A stretch of 61,114 nt of DNA from positions 1 through 61,114 of the IMG/VR virus record IMGVR_UViG_3300044691_000260. The stretch is one strand, 5' to 3'. Each line of letters starts with the position of its first letter. Position 1 is the first letter of the stretch. Shown here piece by piece: positions 37,658 to 46,639 of this stretch. This stretch comes from a virus. The translations under genes and the position numbers were made by a program. The notes beneath the pieces were generated by a model. The model had not been told where the DNA came from, ran no database searches, and saw only the letters and a program-made list of their open reading frames with translations.

Positions 37658-38851
37658 ATGACGCTCTTCAGTCGGCAGCAGCGTGGTCTGTCCATCCCCG
37701 CGGAGGCGTATGTGCAGCCTCGTTCGATGGGGCGGCCGGGTATTCCGGCGGTGACGTCGGATACGGCGATGCGGCACTCCGCGGTGTGGGCGTGTCTGCG
37801 TCTGCGGGCGAATCTGGTGTCGACGATGCCGGTGGATGTGTTCCGCCGGGTGAATGGGCAGCAGATCGAGGTTCCGAAGCCGCCGATCCTCGTCAACCCC
37901 GGCGGGGAGCGGGTGGACATCCAGGAGTGGCTGTACTCGTCGCAGGTGGACTTGGACCGCGCCGGGAACGCGTTCGGTTTGATCACCGAGCGGGACGGCG
38001 TGAACATGCCGCGGCGGATCGACCTGCAGCCGGTGAATGAGTGCTCCTACGTCATCCAGAACGGCAAGGAGTGGTACCGGATCTCGGGTGTGCTGTACGA
38101 CCCGAAGGATGTGTGGCACGAACGCCAGTACACGGTGTCCGGGCTGCCTGTGGGTCTTTCACCGGTGGCGTACGCCGCGTGGTCCATCTCGGAGTACTTG
38201 TCCATCCAGGATTTCGCGTTGGACTGGTTCGGTAACGGTGGTGTGCCGCTGGCGCACCTGAAGAACAACGCGAAGGTCATCGAGCCCGACGCGGCAGCGA
38301 AGATCAAGGAACGGTTCAAGGCTTCAGTCCAGGCCGGTGACGTGTTCGTCTCCGGTAACGACTGGGAGTACAACATGATCCAGGCGCAGCAGGCCGGGTC
38401 GTCGTGGCTTGAGGCGAAGCAGTATTCCATTGGGGACGTGGCGAGGTTCTTCGACTGCCCCGGTGACTTGATCGACGCTGCTGTGCAGTCGGGGAGCATC
38501 ACGTATGCGTCGATTTCGCAGCGGAACCTGCAGTTCCTGATCATGCACCTCGGTCCGGCGATCATCCGCCGCGAAGGGGCGCTTGGGCGGCTGCTGTCGA
38601 ACCCGCGGTACGTGAAGATGAACACCGATGCGTTGATGCGCCTGGACCCTTTGACCCGCGCGCAAATGATCAAGGAGCAGGTTGACTCTCGCTCGCTGAC
38701 GCCCGATGAGGCCCGCGAGCTCGACAACCGTGCCCCGTTGACTCAGGCCCAGACAGATCAGTTCCTCACTTTCTGGCCGCCTCGCGGTTCGACGGTGGAA
38801 GCGGGCAGTGGGCTCGTAACAGTCAAGCCCGCGGCCGGAAACGCGCCGTAA
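37658..38851 (+). CDS. Portal protein (HK97 family)
   Basis: 397 residues. The hallmarks are AMRHSAVWACLRLRANLVSTMP near 40-60, an internal LNP-like region, DVWHERQY, GLSPVAYAAWSIS, WFGNGGVPLAHL and YASISQRNLQFL, ending with a Thr/Pro tail. It forms the dodecameric vertex ring through which DNA enters. It overlaps the protease start by 1 bp. Confidence 0.95.
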   Translation: MTLFSRQQRGLSIPAEAYVQPRSMGRPGIPAVTSDTAMRHSAVWACLRLRANLVSTMPVDVFRRVNGQQIEVPKPPILVNPGGERVDIQEWLYSSQVDLDRAGNAFGLITERDGVNMPRRIDLQPVNECSYVIQNGKEWYRISGVLYDPKDVWHERQYTVSGLPVGLSPVAYAAWSISEYLSIQDFALDWFGNGGVPLAHLKNNAKVIEPDAAAKIKERFKASVQAGDVFVSGNDWEYNMIQAQQAGSSWLEAKQYSIGDVARFFDCPGDLIDAAVQSGSITYASISQRNLQFLIMHLGPAIIRREGALGRLLSNPRYVKMNTDALMRLDPLTRAQMIKEQVDSRSLTPDEARELDNRAPLTQAQTDQFLTFWPPRGSTVEAGSGLVTVKPAAGNAP

Positions 38852-39681
38852 TGGCCGAGCGAAGGAGTAATCAGGTGGATCCGAACGTGCTCCAGCGACG
38901 CGCCGCCGCGGCTGGCGAAAACCCCGGCGAGATCCCGTGTGGCGAGTGGCACCGGCAGCCGTTCTCAGCGCAGATGCGTGCGGAGACGGTGATCTGGAAT
39001 GGCGCCGAGAAGGTGAAGCTGTCCGGGAATGCGTCGGTCGTGGAGAAGGCGTACCGGATGTACGACATGTTCGGCGAGTACGACGAGATCGTCGACCAGG
39101 CTGCGTTCGCGAAAACCCTGTCTCGGAAGCCGGATGTGGCGTATCTGGTGAACCACGGTGGTGTCACCATGGCCCGCACGTCCGCTGGGTCGCTGATGCT
39201 GGCCGCGGACTCGCAGGGTCTGCAGACGGAGGCGTACGTCAACCCGAAACGGTCCGACGTTAACGATCTCCTCCTGGCGATCGAGGACCGTGACGTGACG
39301 GAGATGTCCTTCGCGTTCCGGATCATCGACGGCCAGTGGAACGACGACTACTCCGAATTCCGGATCCTCGAGATCGACCTGGACCGCGGTGACGTGTCCG
39401 CCGTCAACTACGGCGCCAACCCGTACACGTCGGTGGCCGCGAGGCAGACGGAGATCCTTAACGACCTCCAGCGACTCCCTTCCGGTGCCCAGCGGGCCGC
39501 GGTGGAGATGCTGCAGGAGTCGAGGGCCTCCCTCGAGCGCCCCGCGGTGGTCGTCGAGCAGGAAGCCGCGCCGGAGGTAGACACGCGCGCGGCCGTCGAG
39601 GTTGAGGCGCCCGTCGTGCCGGCTGGGCCGCAGGGTCGCTCGCTGGCGCTGATCACGGCGCTCCTCGAGTTGAAGGACTGA
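38851..39681 (+). CDS. Prohead protease (HK97/S78 family)
   Basis: 276 residues. The catalytic His102 lies in YLVNHGG and Ser153 in TEMSFAFRI; ILEIDLDRGDVSAVNYGANPYT carries the usual third region. The C-terminal 60 residues are Glu/Val/Pro rich. It should cleave the N-terminal delta domain of the capsid protein during maturation. Confidence 0.93.
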   Translation: MAERRSNQVDPNVLQRRAAAAGENPGEIPCGEWHRQPFSAQMRAETVIWNGAEKVKLSGNASVVEKAYRMYDMFGEYDEIVDQAAFAKTLSRKPDVAYLVNHGGVTMARTSAGSLMLAADSQGLQTEAYVNPKRSDVNDLLLAIEDRDVTEMSFAFRIIDGQWNDDYSEFRILEIDLDRGDVSAVNYGANPYTSVAARQTEILNDLQRLPSGAQRAAVEMLQESRASLERPAVVVEQEAAPEVDTRAAVEVEAPVVPAGPQGRSLALITALLELKD

Positions 39682-39696
39682 CAAAAGGTTTCCAGC

Positions 39697-39762
39697 TAAG
39701 CCGACACTCAAATCGGTAAGCGCGGATTGGTTTCACCAGTAAGCCGACACTCAAATCGGTAA
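39697..39762. repeat. Tandem pair of 23-bp repeats before the capsid gene
   Basis: The same 23-bp sequence (core CCGACACTCAAATCGG with 4-bp CCGA/TCGG arms) occurs at 39697-39719 and 39740-39762, a period of 43 bp. It lies in the short gap between protease and capsid. It might be a regulator site, a promoter-linked element or an mRNA hairpin pair that sets capsid expression. Confidence 0.75.
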
Positions 39763-39851
39763 CTGCCCCTCGCATGGACGGCACTCAGACCGGGATCGCG
39801 AGGCCATCGCCCATTTCCCCCAGCAATGCCTACCGAAAGGGAGGTTTCGTC

Positions 39852-41264
39852 GTGGTTATCGACGAGATCATCACCAAGATCGAGGTGGAGCAGGACATGG
39901 CGACGAAGGCCCGTGACAAGGCCATCGCCGAGGTCCAGGCCATCGTGGCCAACGCCACCCAGGAAGGCCGGGGTACCTGTACTCCGGACGAGGACGAGCG
40001 CATCAAGGAACTCTTCGCGATCAAGGAGCGCAAGGCCGCCGACCTCGTCGGTATCGCCTCGAAGCTCGACAACGCGAAGCGCGCGAAGACCGCCGAGCTC
40101 GAGGTCACCACCGCGGTCGAGGAGCGCCACTCCACCGGCGTTCAGACCCGCAAGTACGACCAGGTGGCCCGTGTCGGCACCGAAGAGCGCACCTACCACA
40201 AGGGAAGCGACCGCAAGGGTTCGCAGTTCGTGCGGGACGTCGCGAAGCAGTTCCTCTTCCGCGACCTCGAGGCCGAACAGCGCCTCGTGCGGCACATGCA
40301 GGAAGAGCGTGTCGAGCGCGCGCAGTACCTGACTCGTGCGGCCGGCACCGGCGCGTTCTCCGGTCTGGTGGTCCCGCAGTACCTGACGGACATGTACGCG
40401 CCGGCGGTGGCGAACCTCCGCCCGTTCGCGGACATCTGCAACCACCACGACCTGCCCTCCGAGGGCATGACGGTCAACATCTCCCGCATCACCACCGCGT
40501 CGTCGGTGGCGCTGCAGGCGACGGAGAACACGGGCGTGTCGGAGACCGACATGGACGACACCCTTCTCACGGAGAACGTCCAGACCGCCGCGGGTCAGCA
40601 GACCCTGTCCCGCCAGGCTCTCGAGCGCGGTACCGGAATCGAAGAGGTCGCCCTCGGTGACCTGTACAAGCGGTACGCCACCTCGCTCGACAACACCCTG
40701 ATCAACCAGGCGACGACCGGTCTGGCGGCAGTCGCGACGACCACCACCTACACCGACTCGTCGCCGACCGTCCCCGAGCTGTACCCGAAGCTGCTGGGTG
40801 CTGCCGCAGGCGTCGAGGGTGCCCTGCTCGGTCAGGCTGTCCCGTCGCACGTGATCATGCACTCCCGCCGCTGGTACTGGATGCAGTCGCAGGTTGGCCC
40901 GAACTGGCCGACCATCCAACAGCCCGGGATCGACACCCAGGCCGCCGGCTCGAACAACGCTGTCCGGTACGGCACGGGTTCGCGTGGTGTGCTGCCGAAC
41001 GGCATGCAGGCAGTGGTGGACAACAACATCTCCACCCTGGGTGGTACCAGCACGACCGAGGACGCGATCTACGTGGTCCCGCAGGACGAGTGCCACCTGT
41101 GGGAAGACCCGCAGGCGCCGGTGTTCATCCGCGCGGAGCAGGCCAAGGCAGCCAGCCTCGGTGTCCTGCTGGTGCTGTACGGCTACTACGCGTACAGCCT
41201 GCGCCGCTACGCCAACGCGATGCAGTCGATCACGGGCACTGGCCTCGTGACTCCTGCGTTCTGA
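39852..41264 (+). CDS. Major capsid protein with N-terminal delta domain
   Basis: 470 residues. The GTG at 39852 has AAAGGGAGG upstream; the longer open frame to 39774 lacks support. Residues about 1-120 are a charged coiled coil (scaffolding delta domain), probably removed by the protease near 130-170. The rest is an HK97 fold: GTGAFSGLVVPQYLTDM, P-domain and A-domain regions, and the C-terminal FIRAEQAKAASLGV. It forms the icosahedral shell. Confidence 0.94.
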   Translation: MVIDEIITKIEVEQDMATKARDKAIAEVQAIVANATQEGRGTCTPDEDERIKELFAIKERKAADLVGIASKLDNAKRAKTAELEVTTAVEERHSTGVQTRKYDQVARVGTEERTYHKGSDRKGSQFVRDVAKQFLFRDLEAEQRLVRHMQEERVERAQYLTRAAGTGAFSGLVVPQYLTDMYAPAVANLRPFADICNHHDLPSEGMTVNISRITTASSVALQATENTGVSETDMDDTLLTENVQTAAGQQTLSRQALERGTGIEEVALGDLYKRYATSLDNTLINQATTGLAAVATTTTYTDSSPTVPELYPKLLGAAAGVEGALLGQAVPSHVIMHSRRWYWMQSQVGPNWPTIQQPGIDTQAAGSNNAVRYGTGSRGVLPNGMQAVVDNNISTLGGTSTTEDAIYVVPQDECHLWEDPQAPVFIRAEQAKAASLGVLLVLYGYYAYSLRRYANAMQSITGTGLVTPAF

Positions 41265-41285
41265 TCTGAAACGGAGCTGACCACC

Positions 41286-41669
41286 ATGGCCACGATCGCC
41301 ACCAGCAGCGGGAACTCCTTCCCGAACTCCGCGAGCCTGTCCTCGGCGCAAACCGGGAACGGGCAGTCCACGAACATCGTGGACCGCGGAGGCTCCACCA
41401 ACCCTGCTCTGGTGACGATCGTGACCACGATCGGCGCCACCCCCACCTGCACCTACCTCCTCGAGGTATCCGCGGATGGGGTCGACTGGTTCCCGGGGCT
41501 GTACGCGGACGCCGCGACCCCGGGAACCACCGCCGTCACGGCCTTCACGGTCACCACGGCAACCACGAACCGCAAGATCATGGCCGCCGGTCAGCCGTGG
41601 CGGTACCTGCGGATCACGTACAGCGCCAACACGAACGTCACCTCCACCGCGTCGGTGTGGACGTTCTGA
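41286..41669 (+). CDS. Probable head decoration protein (127 aa)
   Basis: Beta-rich, Thr/Ser/Ala-rich protein with LLEVSADGVDWFPGLY and WRYLRITYSANTN, an Ig- or jelly-roll-like pattern, directly after the capsid gene. Decoration or cement proteins commonly sit here. The function is inferred from position and composition. Confidence 0.6.
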   Translation: MATIATSSGNSFPNSASLSSAQTGNGQSTNIVDRGGSTNPALVTIVTTIGATPTCTYLLEVSADGVDWFPGLYADAATPGTTAVTAFTVTTATTNRKIMAAGQPWRYLRITYSANTNVTSTASVWTF

Positions 41670-41672
41670 CCG

Positions 41673-42194
41673 GTGAAACTAGTCAGGTCGTGGCCGGCGC
41701 GGATCCCCGCAGGCCGCTCATACGTGGTGGACCAGATCGACCGGTTGGTCATCGACAACCACGACTACCGGGCGCTCGCCGAGCTCGACGACGATGTTCT
41801 CCTCCTCGAGTGGGACATCGCGGCGAGCAAAGAGGACATCGAGTTCTTCGCCCGCCGCGCGAAAGCCACCCCAGGTGACGTCCTCGTGGCCCCGTACTTG
41901 CTGTACACCCCTGAACCGGTGTGGGCACACAGGTCATGGCCCGGCGGGACCATGACACCCGAAGGTGCCGCACCGGTAGCTACAGGCGCGAAAACCTGCA
42001 ACCTGTTCGGCCTCGGCCTCGTGTACCTACCCCGCGAACTCATCGCCCGGTTCTGCGAATCCGGTTGGGCAAACCACTTCGGGGACGTCGAGTTCTCCAT
42101 GTGGCACTACCACAACGTCAAGACAGAAGTACCGATCGCGTGGGCTGTGCAGCCTGTGCACCTCAACCACCCAGGAGTGACCAATGTCGGATGA
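41673..42194 (+). CDS. Glycosyltransferase-like protein in the head region
   Basis: 173 residues. LLLEWDIAASKEDIEFF holds a D-x-A-like metal-binding turn, and GDVEFSMWHYHN and AWAVQPVHLNHPG resemble the later acceptor-side motifs of small GT-A transferases seen in actinophage structural operons. It may glycosylate a virion protein. GT-A membership is judged by eye and needs structure comparison. Confidence 0.5.
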   Translation: MKLVRSWPARIPAGRSYVVDQIDRLVIDNHDYRALAELDDDVLLLEWDIAASKEDIEFFARRAKATPGDVLVAPYLLYTPEPVWAHRSWPGGTMTPEGAAPVATGAKTCNLFGLGLVYLPRELIARFCESGWANHFGDVEFSMWHYHNVKTEVPIAWAVQPVHLNHPGVTNVG

Positions 42195-42432
42195 CGACGC
42201 CAACAGCAGGACCATCGCCGCGTTGCTTCGGGAGCGTTCCATGCTCGCCGGCCGCGGCTACGACGAGCGTGTCGCGCAGGTCGACGCGGAACTGAAGGTC
42301 CGCGGCTACGACGCCCCGAAGGACCCGATCCAGGAAGCCCCGAAGGACCCGGTGAAGCGGGACGCGGACCCGTCCAAGCAGGCACCGCAGGGCCGGTCGG
42401 CGACCCCGCCGAAGACCGCGAAGACCGACTAG
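42184..42432 (+). CDS. Hypothetical protein after capsid genes (82 aa)
   Basis: The N-terminal 45 residues are a helical hairpin (TIAALLRERSMLAGRGYDERVAQVDAEL) and the tail is Pro/Lys rich. Similar short proteins follow capsid genes in several actinophages. It overlaps the previous gene by 11 bp. Function unknown. Confidence 0.6.
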   Translation: MSDDDANSRTIAALLRERSMLAGRGYDERVAQVDAELKVRGYDAPKDPIQEAPKDPVKRDADPSKQAPQGRSATPPKTAKTD

Positions 42433-42450
42433 TTCCAGGCGGGGGGAGCT

Positions 42451-43353
42451 ATGGCACTGAAGTTGGCGTGTTCGTTCGATGAGTCAGGTTCCACTGTTTT
42501 CGACATGTCCGGCAACGGCAACAATTTCAACCTCACCACCGATGCAACCCGGGTAGTGGGGCACACGAACGGTGGGATCCAGCCGGCCACGACCGCGACA
42601 GTGCCGTTGCCGAACGTGGGACAGACAGATGAACGTACCGTCTGCATGTGGATCAAGGGCGCCGTTCCGGATGGGTACGCGATCCAGTGGTACGACCCCA
42701 CCGCCAATTCGGGTGCCGGGTCGGGGGCGTTCGGGATCCTGTTCAACATGGGCAACATCTGCATCCAGGCCCGCAATGCAGCGGATGTGTTCACACGCGC
42801 TGAGGTTCCGTGGCCTGACACGACAACGTGGCATCACGTCGCTGGTACGTACGGTGGCGGGGCCGTGAAGCTGTACCTCGACGGGGTGCTAGCTGATCAG
42901 CAGTCCCTCGTTGGCCCACTGCGGATCAGCAACGCGCCGACGTTGTTCGGTGGCTGGGCTTCGCTAGGTTCTTTCGACGACCTACGTGTGTACGACATCG
43001 CACTCGGGGCGTCATCCATTGTCGCGGCGAGGGACACGCCAGTCGCCTCGAGCGATCTGGCGTCAGCAGCGAACCTGTCAGTGGCTACAGCCTTTTTGGC
43101 GCGGGTGACCGCGGCGATGATGCAGTACGGGGTGACCATCGCGAAAGCGATCCTCGCAGCGGGAAGCCCGTCGTCGGAAGACAAAGCCCGGCTTATCTTG
43201 TCTCAGGCGGCACTGACTGACCCTGCGTCGTATGGGCAGCAGTTCGCGTGGGCTTTGGGTTCCGACTTGGCTGTGGACGCCACAGTGGACGACGACACGA
43301 TCCGGCAGATGGTCCAGGCCAGCTGGAACGTCATCGCGAAAGTGCCTATCTAG
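42451..43353 (+). CDS. LamG/concanavalin-like protein, copy 1
   Basis: 300 residues. Residues about 1-190 form a LamG_3-type jelly roll: FDESGSTVFDMSGNGNN, TVCMWIKGAVPDG, TTTWHHVAGTYGGGAVKLYLDG and SFDDLRVYDIAL. The C-terminal 100 residues are a separate helical domain. Such domains bind glycans. Location among head genes suggests a virion decoration or attachment protein. Paralogue of the next gene. Confidence 0.82.
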   Translation: MALKLACSFDESGSTVFDMSGNGNNFNLTTDATRVVGHTNGGIQPATTATVPLPNVGQTDERTVCMWIKGAVPDGYAIQWYDPTANSGAGSGAFGILFNMGNICIQARNAADVFTRAEVPWPDTTTWHHVAGTYGGGAVKLYLDGVLADQQSLVGPLRISNAPTLFGGWASLGSFDDLRVYDIALGASSIVAARDTPVASSDLASAANLSVATAFLARVTAAMMQYGVTIAKAILAAGSPSSEDKARLILSQAALTDPASYGQQFAWALGSDLAVDATVDDDTIRQMVQASWNVIAKVPI

Positions 43354-43371
43354 TAAGGCAGGTGATCCCGC

Positions 43372-44052
43372 ATGGCCCCGATTGCGGCGTACGGGTTCAG
43401 CGCAGGCGCAGGTTCCACGGTCACCGACGATTCCGGCAACGGTCACACCCTCACTGTCGGATCAGGCAGTTACACCGCCAGTGGACACACGGGGCCCGGT
43501 TTCCAGAACACCGGCGGTGGTGCCACAACGGGAGCCTCTGGCTCTGTCCCCGCGGTTACTGGTTCGACGTGCACGGTCATGGCGTGGGTGAAGCCGTCCG
43601 CGTTGCCCGCGCTCGGCGTGCACATGATCTGCGGGTCTCTGCAAACCGGCGGCTCAACGGATTTCGCCATCTACACGCAACGCGGCGATTTCAGCACCCA
43701 CAATGTTCTGCAAGGCAACGCTCGAATCAGCGGTGGCCTGATCGCCGCCAACGGGGCCGCGCTAACTGTAGGCACGTGGGCTCACGTCGCTTTGACGTTC
43801 GACGGCACCAACCTCAAGTTGTACAAGGACGGCACTCTCGTCACCACGGTGGCGAACACGGGAACCCTGAGCAACACGGCCACTCTCTACGTCGCGGGCA
43901 TGGCGTCCGCTGGCACAGGCGCGGTCACTGTCGACGACGCGAGGTATTTCAGCACGGACGAGTCAGCGAACATCACGACGTGGATGAATACGCCTATCGC
44001 GCCACCTGACGTCCCCATCTACCAGATGTCCCAATACGGAAGCTTCCACTGA
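43372..44052 (+). CDS. LamG/concanavalin-like protein, copy 2
   Basis: 226 residues with the same ordered LamG motifs (FSAGAGSTVTDDSGNGHT, VMAWVKPS, GTWAHVALTFDGTNLKLYKDG, VDDARYFS), but without the helical C-terminal domain of copy 1. Probably an ancient duplication. It likely decorates the virion and binds host-surface or capsid sugars. Confidence 0.82.
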   Translation: MAPIAAYGFSAGAGSTVTDDSGNGHTLTVGSGSYTASGHTGPGFQNTGGGATTGASGSVPAVTGSTCTVMAWVKPSALPALGVHMICGSLQTGGSTDFAIYTQRGDFSTHNVLQGNARISGGLIAANGAALTVGTWAHVALTFDGTNLKLYKDGTLVTTVANTGTLSNTATLYVAGMASAGTGAVTVDDARYFSTDESANITTWMNTPIAPPDVPIYQMSQYGSFH

Positions 44053-44065
44053 AGGAGACCCAGTC

Positions 44066-44533
44066 ATGGCGCGTTTCTCGGCGCAGTTGAAGAGCACGGC
44101 GGCGCTGGCCGTGGACACCGAATTCGCGTGGCTCATGGCCTCCGCGGGCACCGGTTTCAAGCTCCGGCGAGTGACCCTCGGTGTCGTCGCCGGCGCCTCC
44201 ACCCCCACCTCCCAGCAGTTGACCGTGGGACTAAACCGGGTCACCACCGCAGGCACCACCCCGACCGCGGGCATGACCCCGAACAAGCTTGACCCGAACA
44301 CCAACTCCGCCGGCGCGGTGTGGAACTCCGCGTATTCCGCGGCCCCCACCAAGACCGCGAACGACTTCTTCCGGGCGTCGTTCAACTCCCAGTCCGGGGT
44401 GGACCTTCCGTGGGAACTGATGGAGGAGCTCGCGGTGGCGCTCGGAACGACGAACGGTATCGCGTTCGTCAACCGTGACAACGCGCTCCCCACGTCGCAC
44501 TCGCTGACCATCTCGGTCGAGTGGGAAGAGTAG
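44066..44533 (+). CDS. Structural-type beta protein (155 aa)
   Basis: ATG with AAGGAGAC upstream. Beta-rich and Thr/Ala-rich, with VALGTTNGIAFVNRDNALPT and a C-terminal TISVEWEE. It resembles small head proteins. Function unknown. Confidence 0.6.
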   Translation: MARFSAQLKSTAALAVDTEFAWLMASAGTGFKLRRVTLGVVAGASTPTSQQLTVGLNRVTTAGTTPTAGMTPNKLDPNTNSAGAVWNSAYSAAPTKTANDFFRASFNSQSGVDLPWELMEELAVALGTTNGIAFVNRDNALPTSHSLTISVEWEE

Positions 44534-44589
44534 GCCCCCGCTCGCTGGTGCTGCCGTAACTGCTTCACCTTCAGCGACGGGAGTAGTCC

Positions 44590-45468
44590 ATGATGCGTCG
44601 CTGGCGAAATCTGTCGTTCCGTCGCCAGCGACGATTCGACCCGCCCTGGGTGGCCGCGACCGCGCCGGCCCCGACCGTGCCGACTCCGTTCACGGATCAG
44701 GCGGGGAACCGGCCTCGCTGGGCACCTGCCGTTCGGCGTGGACGATTCATCCAGGTACCGCCCCCTCAGGTGGTTGTCCAGGTAGCACCTGTTCCCGGGT
44801 TTCGCGACCAAGCCGGTTGGCGCCCGCGGTGGGCTCCCTCGCTGAGGCGAGGGAAGTTCACGGCGGTTCCGCCCACCCAGGTCAACACGCAGGGCTGGAT
44901 AGATCAGGCCGGTGCCCGGCCACGGTCGGTGCCGCTGGCGCGCCGGGGTCGGTTCCAGACGTTCGTACCCGCGGCTTCCGCCATCGTCGCCCCGGTGCTG
45001 ACCCCGAGCATCATCCGGCAGGCCCGGCGCCCATCGCTCCCCGTTCGCCGCGGTGAGTTCTCCACGCCCGTGCCGGCACCTCAGGTGCAGATCACGCCGG
45101 CGCTCATACCGCGGATCAAACGCCACTCTTGGGCGAAGGCGACCCCGGTTCGGCGGGGGCACTTCCTGATCGTCCCGCCGGCGCCGGTAGCTGCAGCGCC
45201 GTCAGTGTGGTCACCGAAGGCGGTACGGCAGACCTCGCGGCGAGTGGTCATCACGCGCCGCGGCCGTTTCCTCTCGATCCCGATGGTGGGCGCGACACCG
45301 ACAGCCCCGGGGTTCATCTGTCAGGACTTCGCGGCCACTACCAGCGTCACCGCGTACGCCGGAACGTCCACAACAGACGCCTATGCGGGCTCTACGTCCG
45401 TTGACGCGTACGCAGCCACCTTGTCCGTCGACATCTACTCGGCTACGGCCGTCATCTGCGGGAGGTGA
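44590..45468 (+). CDS. RRGxF-repeat protein
   Basis: 292 residues. Six RRGxF motifs lie at 49-53, 86-90, 118-122, 153-157, 188-192 and 223-227, preceded by a related RRxRRF at 11-16. Each is followed by a Pro-rich (V)PP/VPA stretch and preceded by a QAG/QAR-Arg-Pro-Trp segment, giving a unit of about 35 residues. The C-terminal 45 residues switch to TxxDAYA repeats with no Arg. The very basic N-part could bind DNA or the capsid interior. Encoded between decoration and connector genes. No known function. Confidence 0.75.
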   Translation: MMRRWRNLSFRRQRRFDPPWVAATAPAPTVPTPFTDQAGNRPRWAPAVRRGRFIQVPPPQVVVQVAPVPGFRDQAGWRPRWAPSLRRGKFTAVPPTQVNTQGWIDQAGARPRSVPLARRGRFQTFVPAASAIVAPVLTPSIIRQARRPSLPVRRGEFSTPVPAPQVQITPALIPRIKRHSWAKATPVRRGHFLIVPPAPVAAAPSVWSPKAVRQTSRRVVITRRGRFLSIPMVGATPTAPGFICQDFAATTSVTAYAGTSTTDAYAGSTSVDAYAATLSVDIYSATAVICGR

Positions 45469-45472
45469 ACTT

Positions 45473-45820
45473 GTGGCGTCCAGCATTCCGCTCGCGCTGA
45501 ACGAGAACAACGACGAGAACGTGAAAGTCGTCGCCACCACCAACGTCCCCACCTTGGGTACCACGTTGGACATCACAGGGTTCACCATCGAGGCGTTCCT
45601 GAAGCTGACCGCGGCGACAGCGGACGCGGACGCGAGCACCTGGAAAGGGTCCACGGCGACCTCTGAAGTGACGATCACCGACGCCCCGAACGGGAAGTTC
45701 ACGGTCGCGATCCCCGCCGCATCGCTCACCACCGACAAGAAGTGGTGGCGCGCGGACGCAGTGTCCGGCGGGAAACGGAAAACCATCGCGTACGGCGTCG
45801 TCACTGTGACTGACCTGTGA
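45473..45820 (+). CDS. Small beta-sandwich structural protein (115 aa)
   Basis: The GTG at 45473 has GGGAGG upstream. SIPLALNENNDENVKVVAT and TLDITGFTIEAFLK suggest an Ig-like or BppU-N-like sandwich seen in head or baseplate proteins. Role unknown. Confidence 0.62.
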   Translation: MASSIPLALNENNDENVKVVATTNVPTLGTTLDITGFTIEAFLKLTAATADADASTWKGSTATSEVTITDAPNGKFTVAIPAASLTTDKKWWRADAVSGGKRKTIAYGVVTVTDL

Positions 45821-45832
45821 GGGGGAACGGCG

Positions 45833-46639
45833 ATGGCGATTGACGTCGGCGACACCTACCGCTGCAGCTTCACCAACACCTCCCCATCGGGTGGGCTGGT
45901 CAGCTCCGGGGACATGAAACTCACCGTCATCCTTCCCGACGACACCCAAACCGTTATCGACCCGGTCACCCCTATCAGCACCGGGGTGTACCAGTACGAC
46001 TTCCCCACCACCCAACCCGGCCGGCACGTCGCCCAATGGCAAGGGACCGGGGCAGGGCCGGGCGCGTACGTGGAGATCTTCGACGTCCGCACCCTCACCC
46101 CCGGCTACCTGATCTCCCTGGCCGCGGCGAAGAAGCAGCTGAGGATCCCGCCGATTGACACCACGTTCGACGAGGACATCCGCGGCTTCATCGAGTCCGC
46201 GACTGACGCTGTGGAGCGGATCCGCGGCGAGGCGATCGTCAAGCAGACCATCACCGAAGAGCATGAGGTCCGCACCGGGCGGATCGCGCTCAACAAGCCG
46301 CCAGTGGTGCAACTCGTGTCGGTGGTCAGCACAGACGGGGTCATCACCTGGCCGGCGGCGAACCTTCTGATCAGCCCCGCGGGTGTGGTGTCCACGAAAT
46401 ACCTCGGCGGGTTCCTGTCCCTCGACGGGTTCATCAGGGTGGTGTACAAAGCCGGATACCAGATCATCCCGGAGTCGTTCATCACCGCGACCGGGTTCAT
46501 CGTCGAACACCTGTGGCAGACACGCCGCGGCTCGAAAGGCAGCCCTACCGTCGGCGGGGTGTCTGTTCCTGGTATCGGGTTCTTGGTCCCGTATCAGGCG
46601 ATGGAGTTGCTGGGCAACGGGACAGGCGGGTTCGCCTGA
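45833..46639 (+). CDS. Head-tail connector (gp6-like) with N-terminal beta domain
   Basis: 268 residues. Residues about 1-88 are an Ig-like beta domain related in style to the preceding gene. Residues about 92-230 match the HK97 gp6/head-tail connector helical fold (LISLAAAKKQLRIP, DEDIRGFIESATDAVERIRG). It would attach to the portal to form the neck. Confidence 0.78.
   Translation: MAIDVGDTYRCSFTNTSPSGGLVSSGDMKLTVILPDDTQTVIDPVTPISTGVYQYDFPTTQPGRHVAQWQGTGAGPGAYVEIFDVRTLTPGYLISLAAAKKQLRIPPIDTTFDEDIRGFIESATDAVERIRGEAIVKQTITEEHEVRTGRIALNKPPVVQLVSVVSTDGVITWPAANLLISPAGVVSTKYLGGFLSLDGFIRVVYKAGYQIIPESFITATGFIVEHLWQTRRGSKGSPTVGGVSVPGIGFLVPYQAMELLGNGTGGFA

Noticed and set aside
39708-41351. 547-residue leftward open frame over the capsid gene
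   Set aside because: It is a mirror of the GC-rich third positions of the capsid gene, has low-complexity Arg/Gly/Val composition and no ribosome site.
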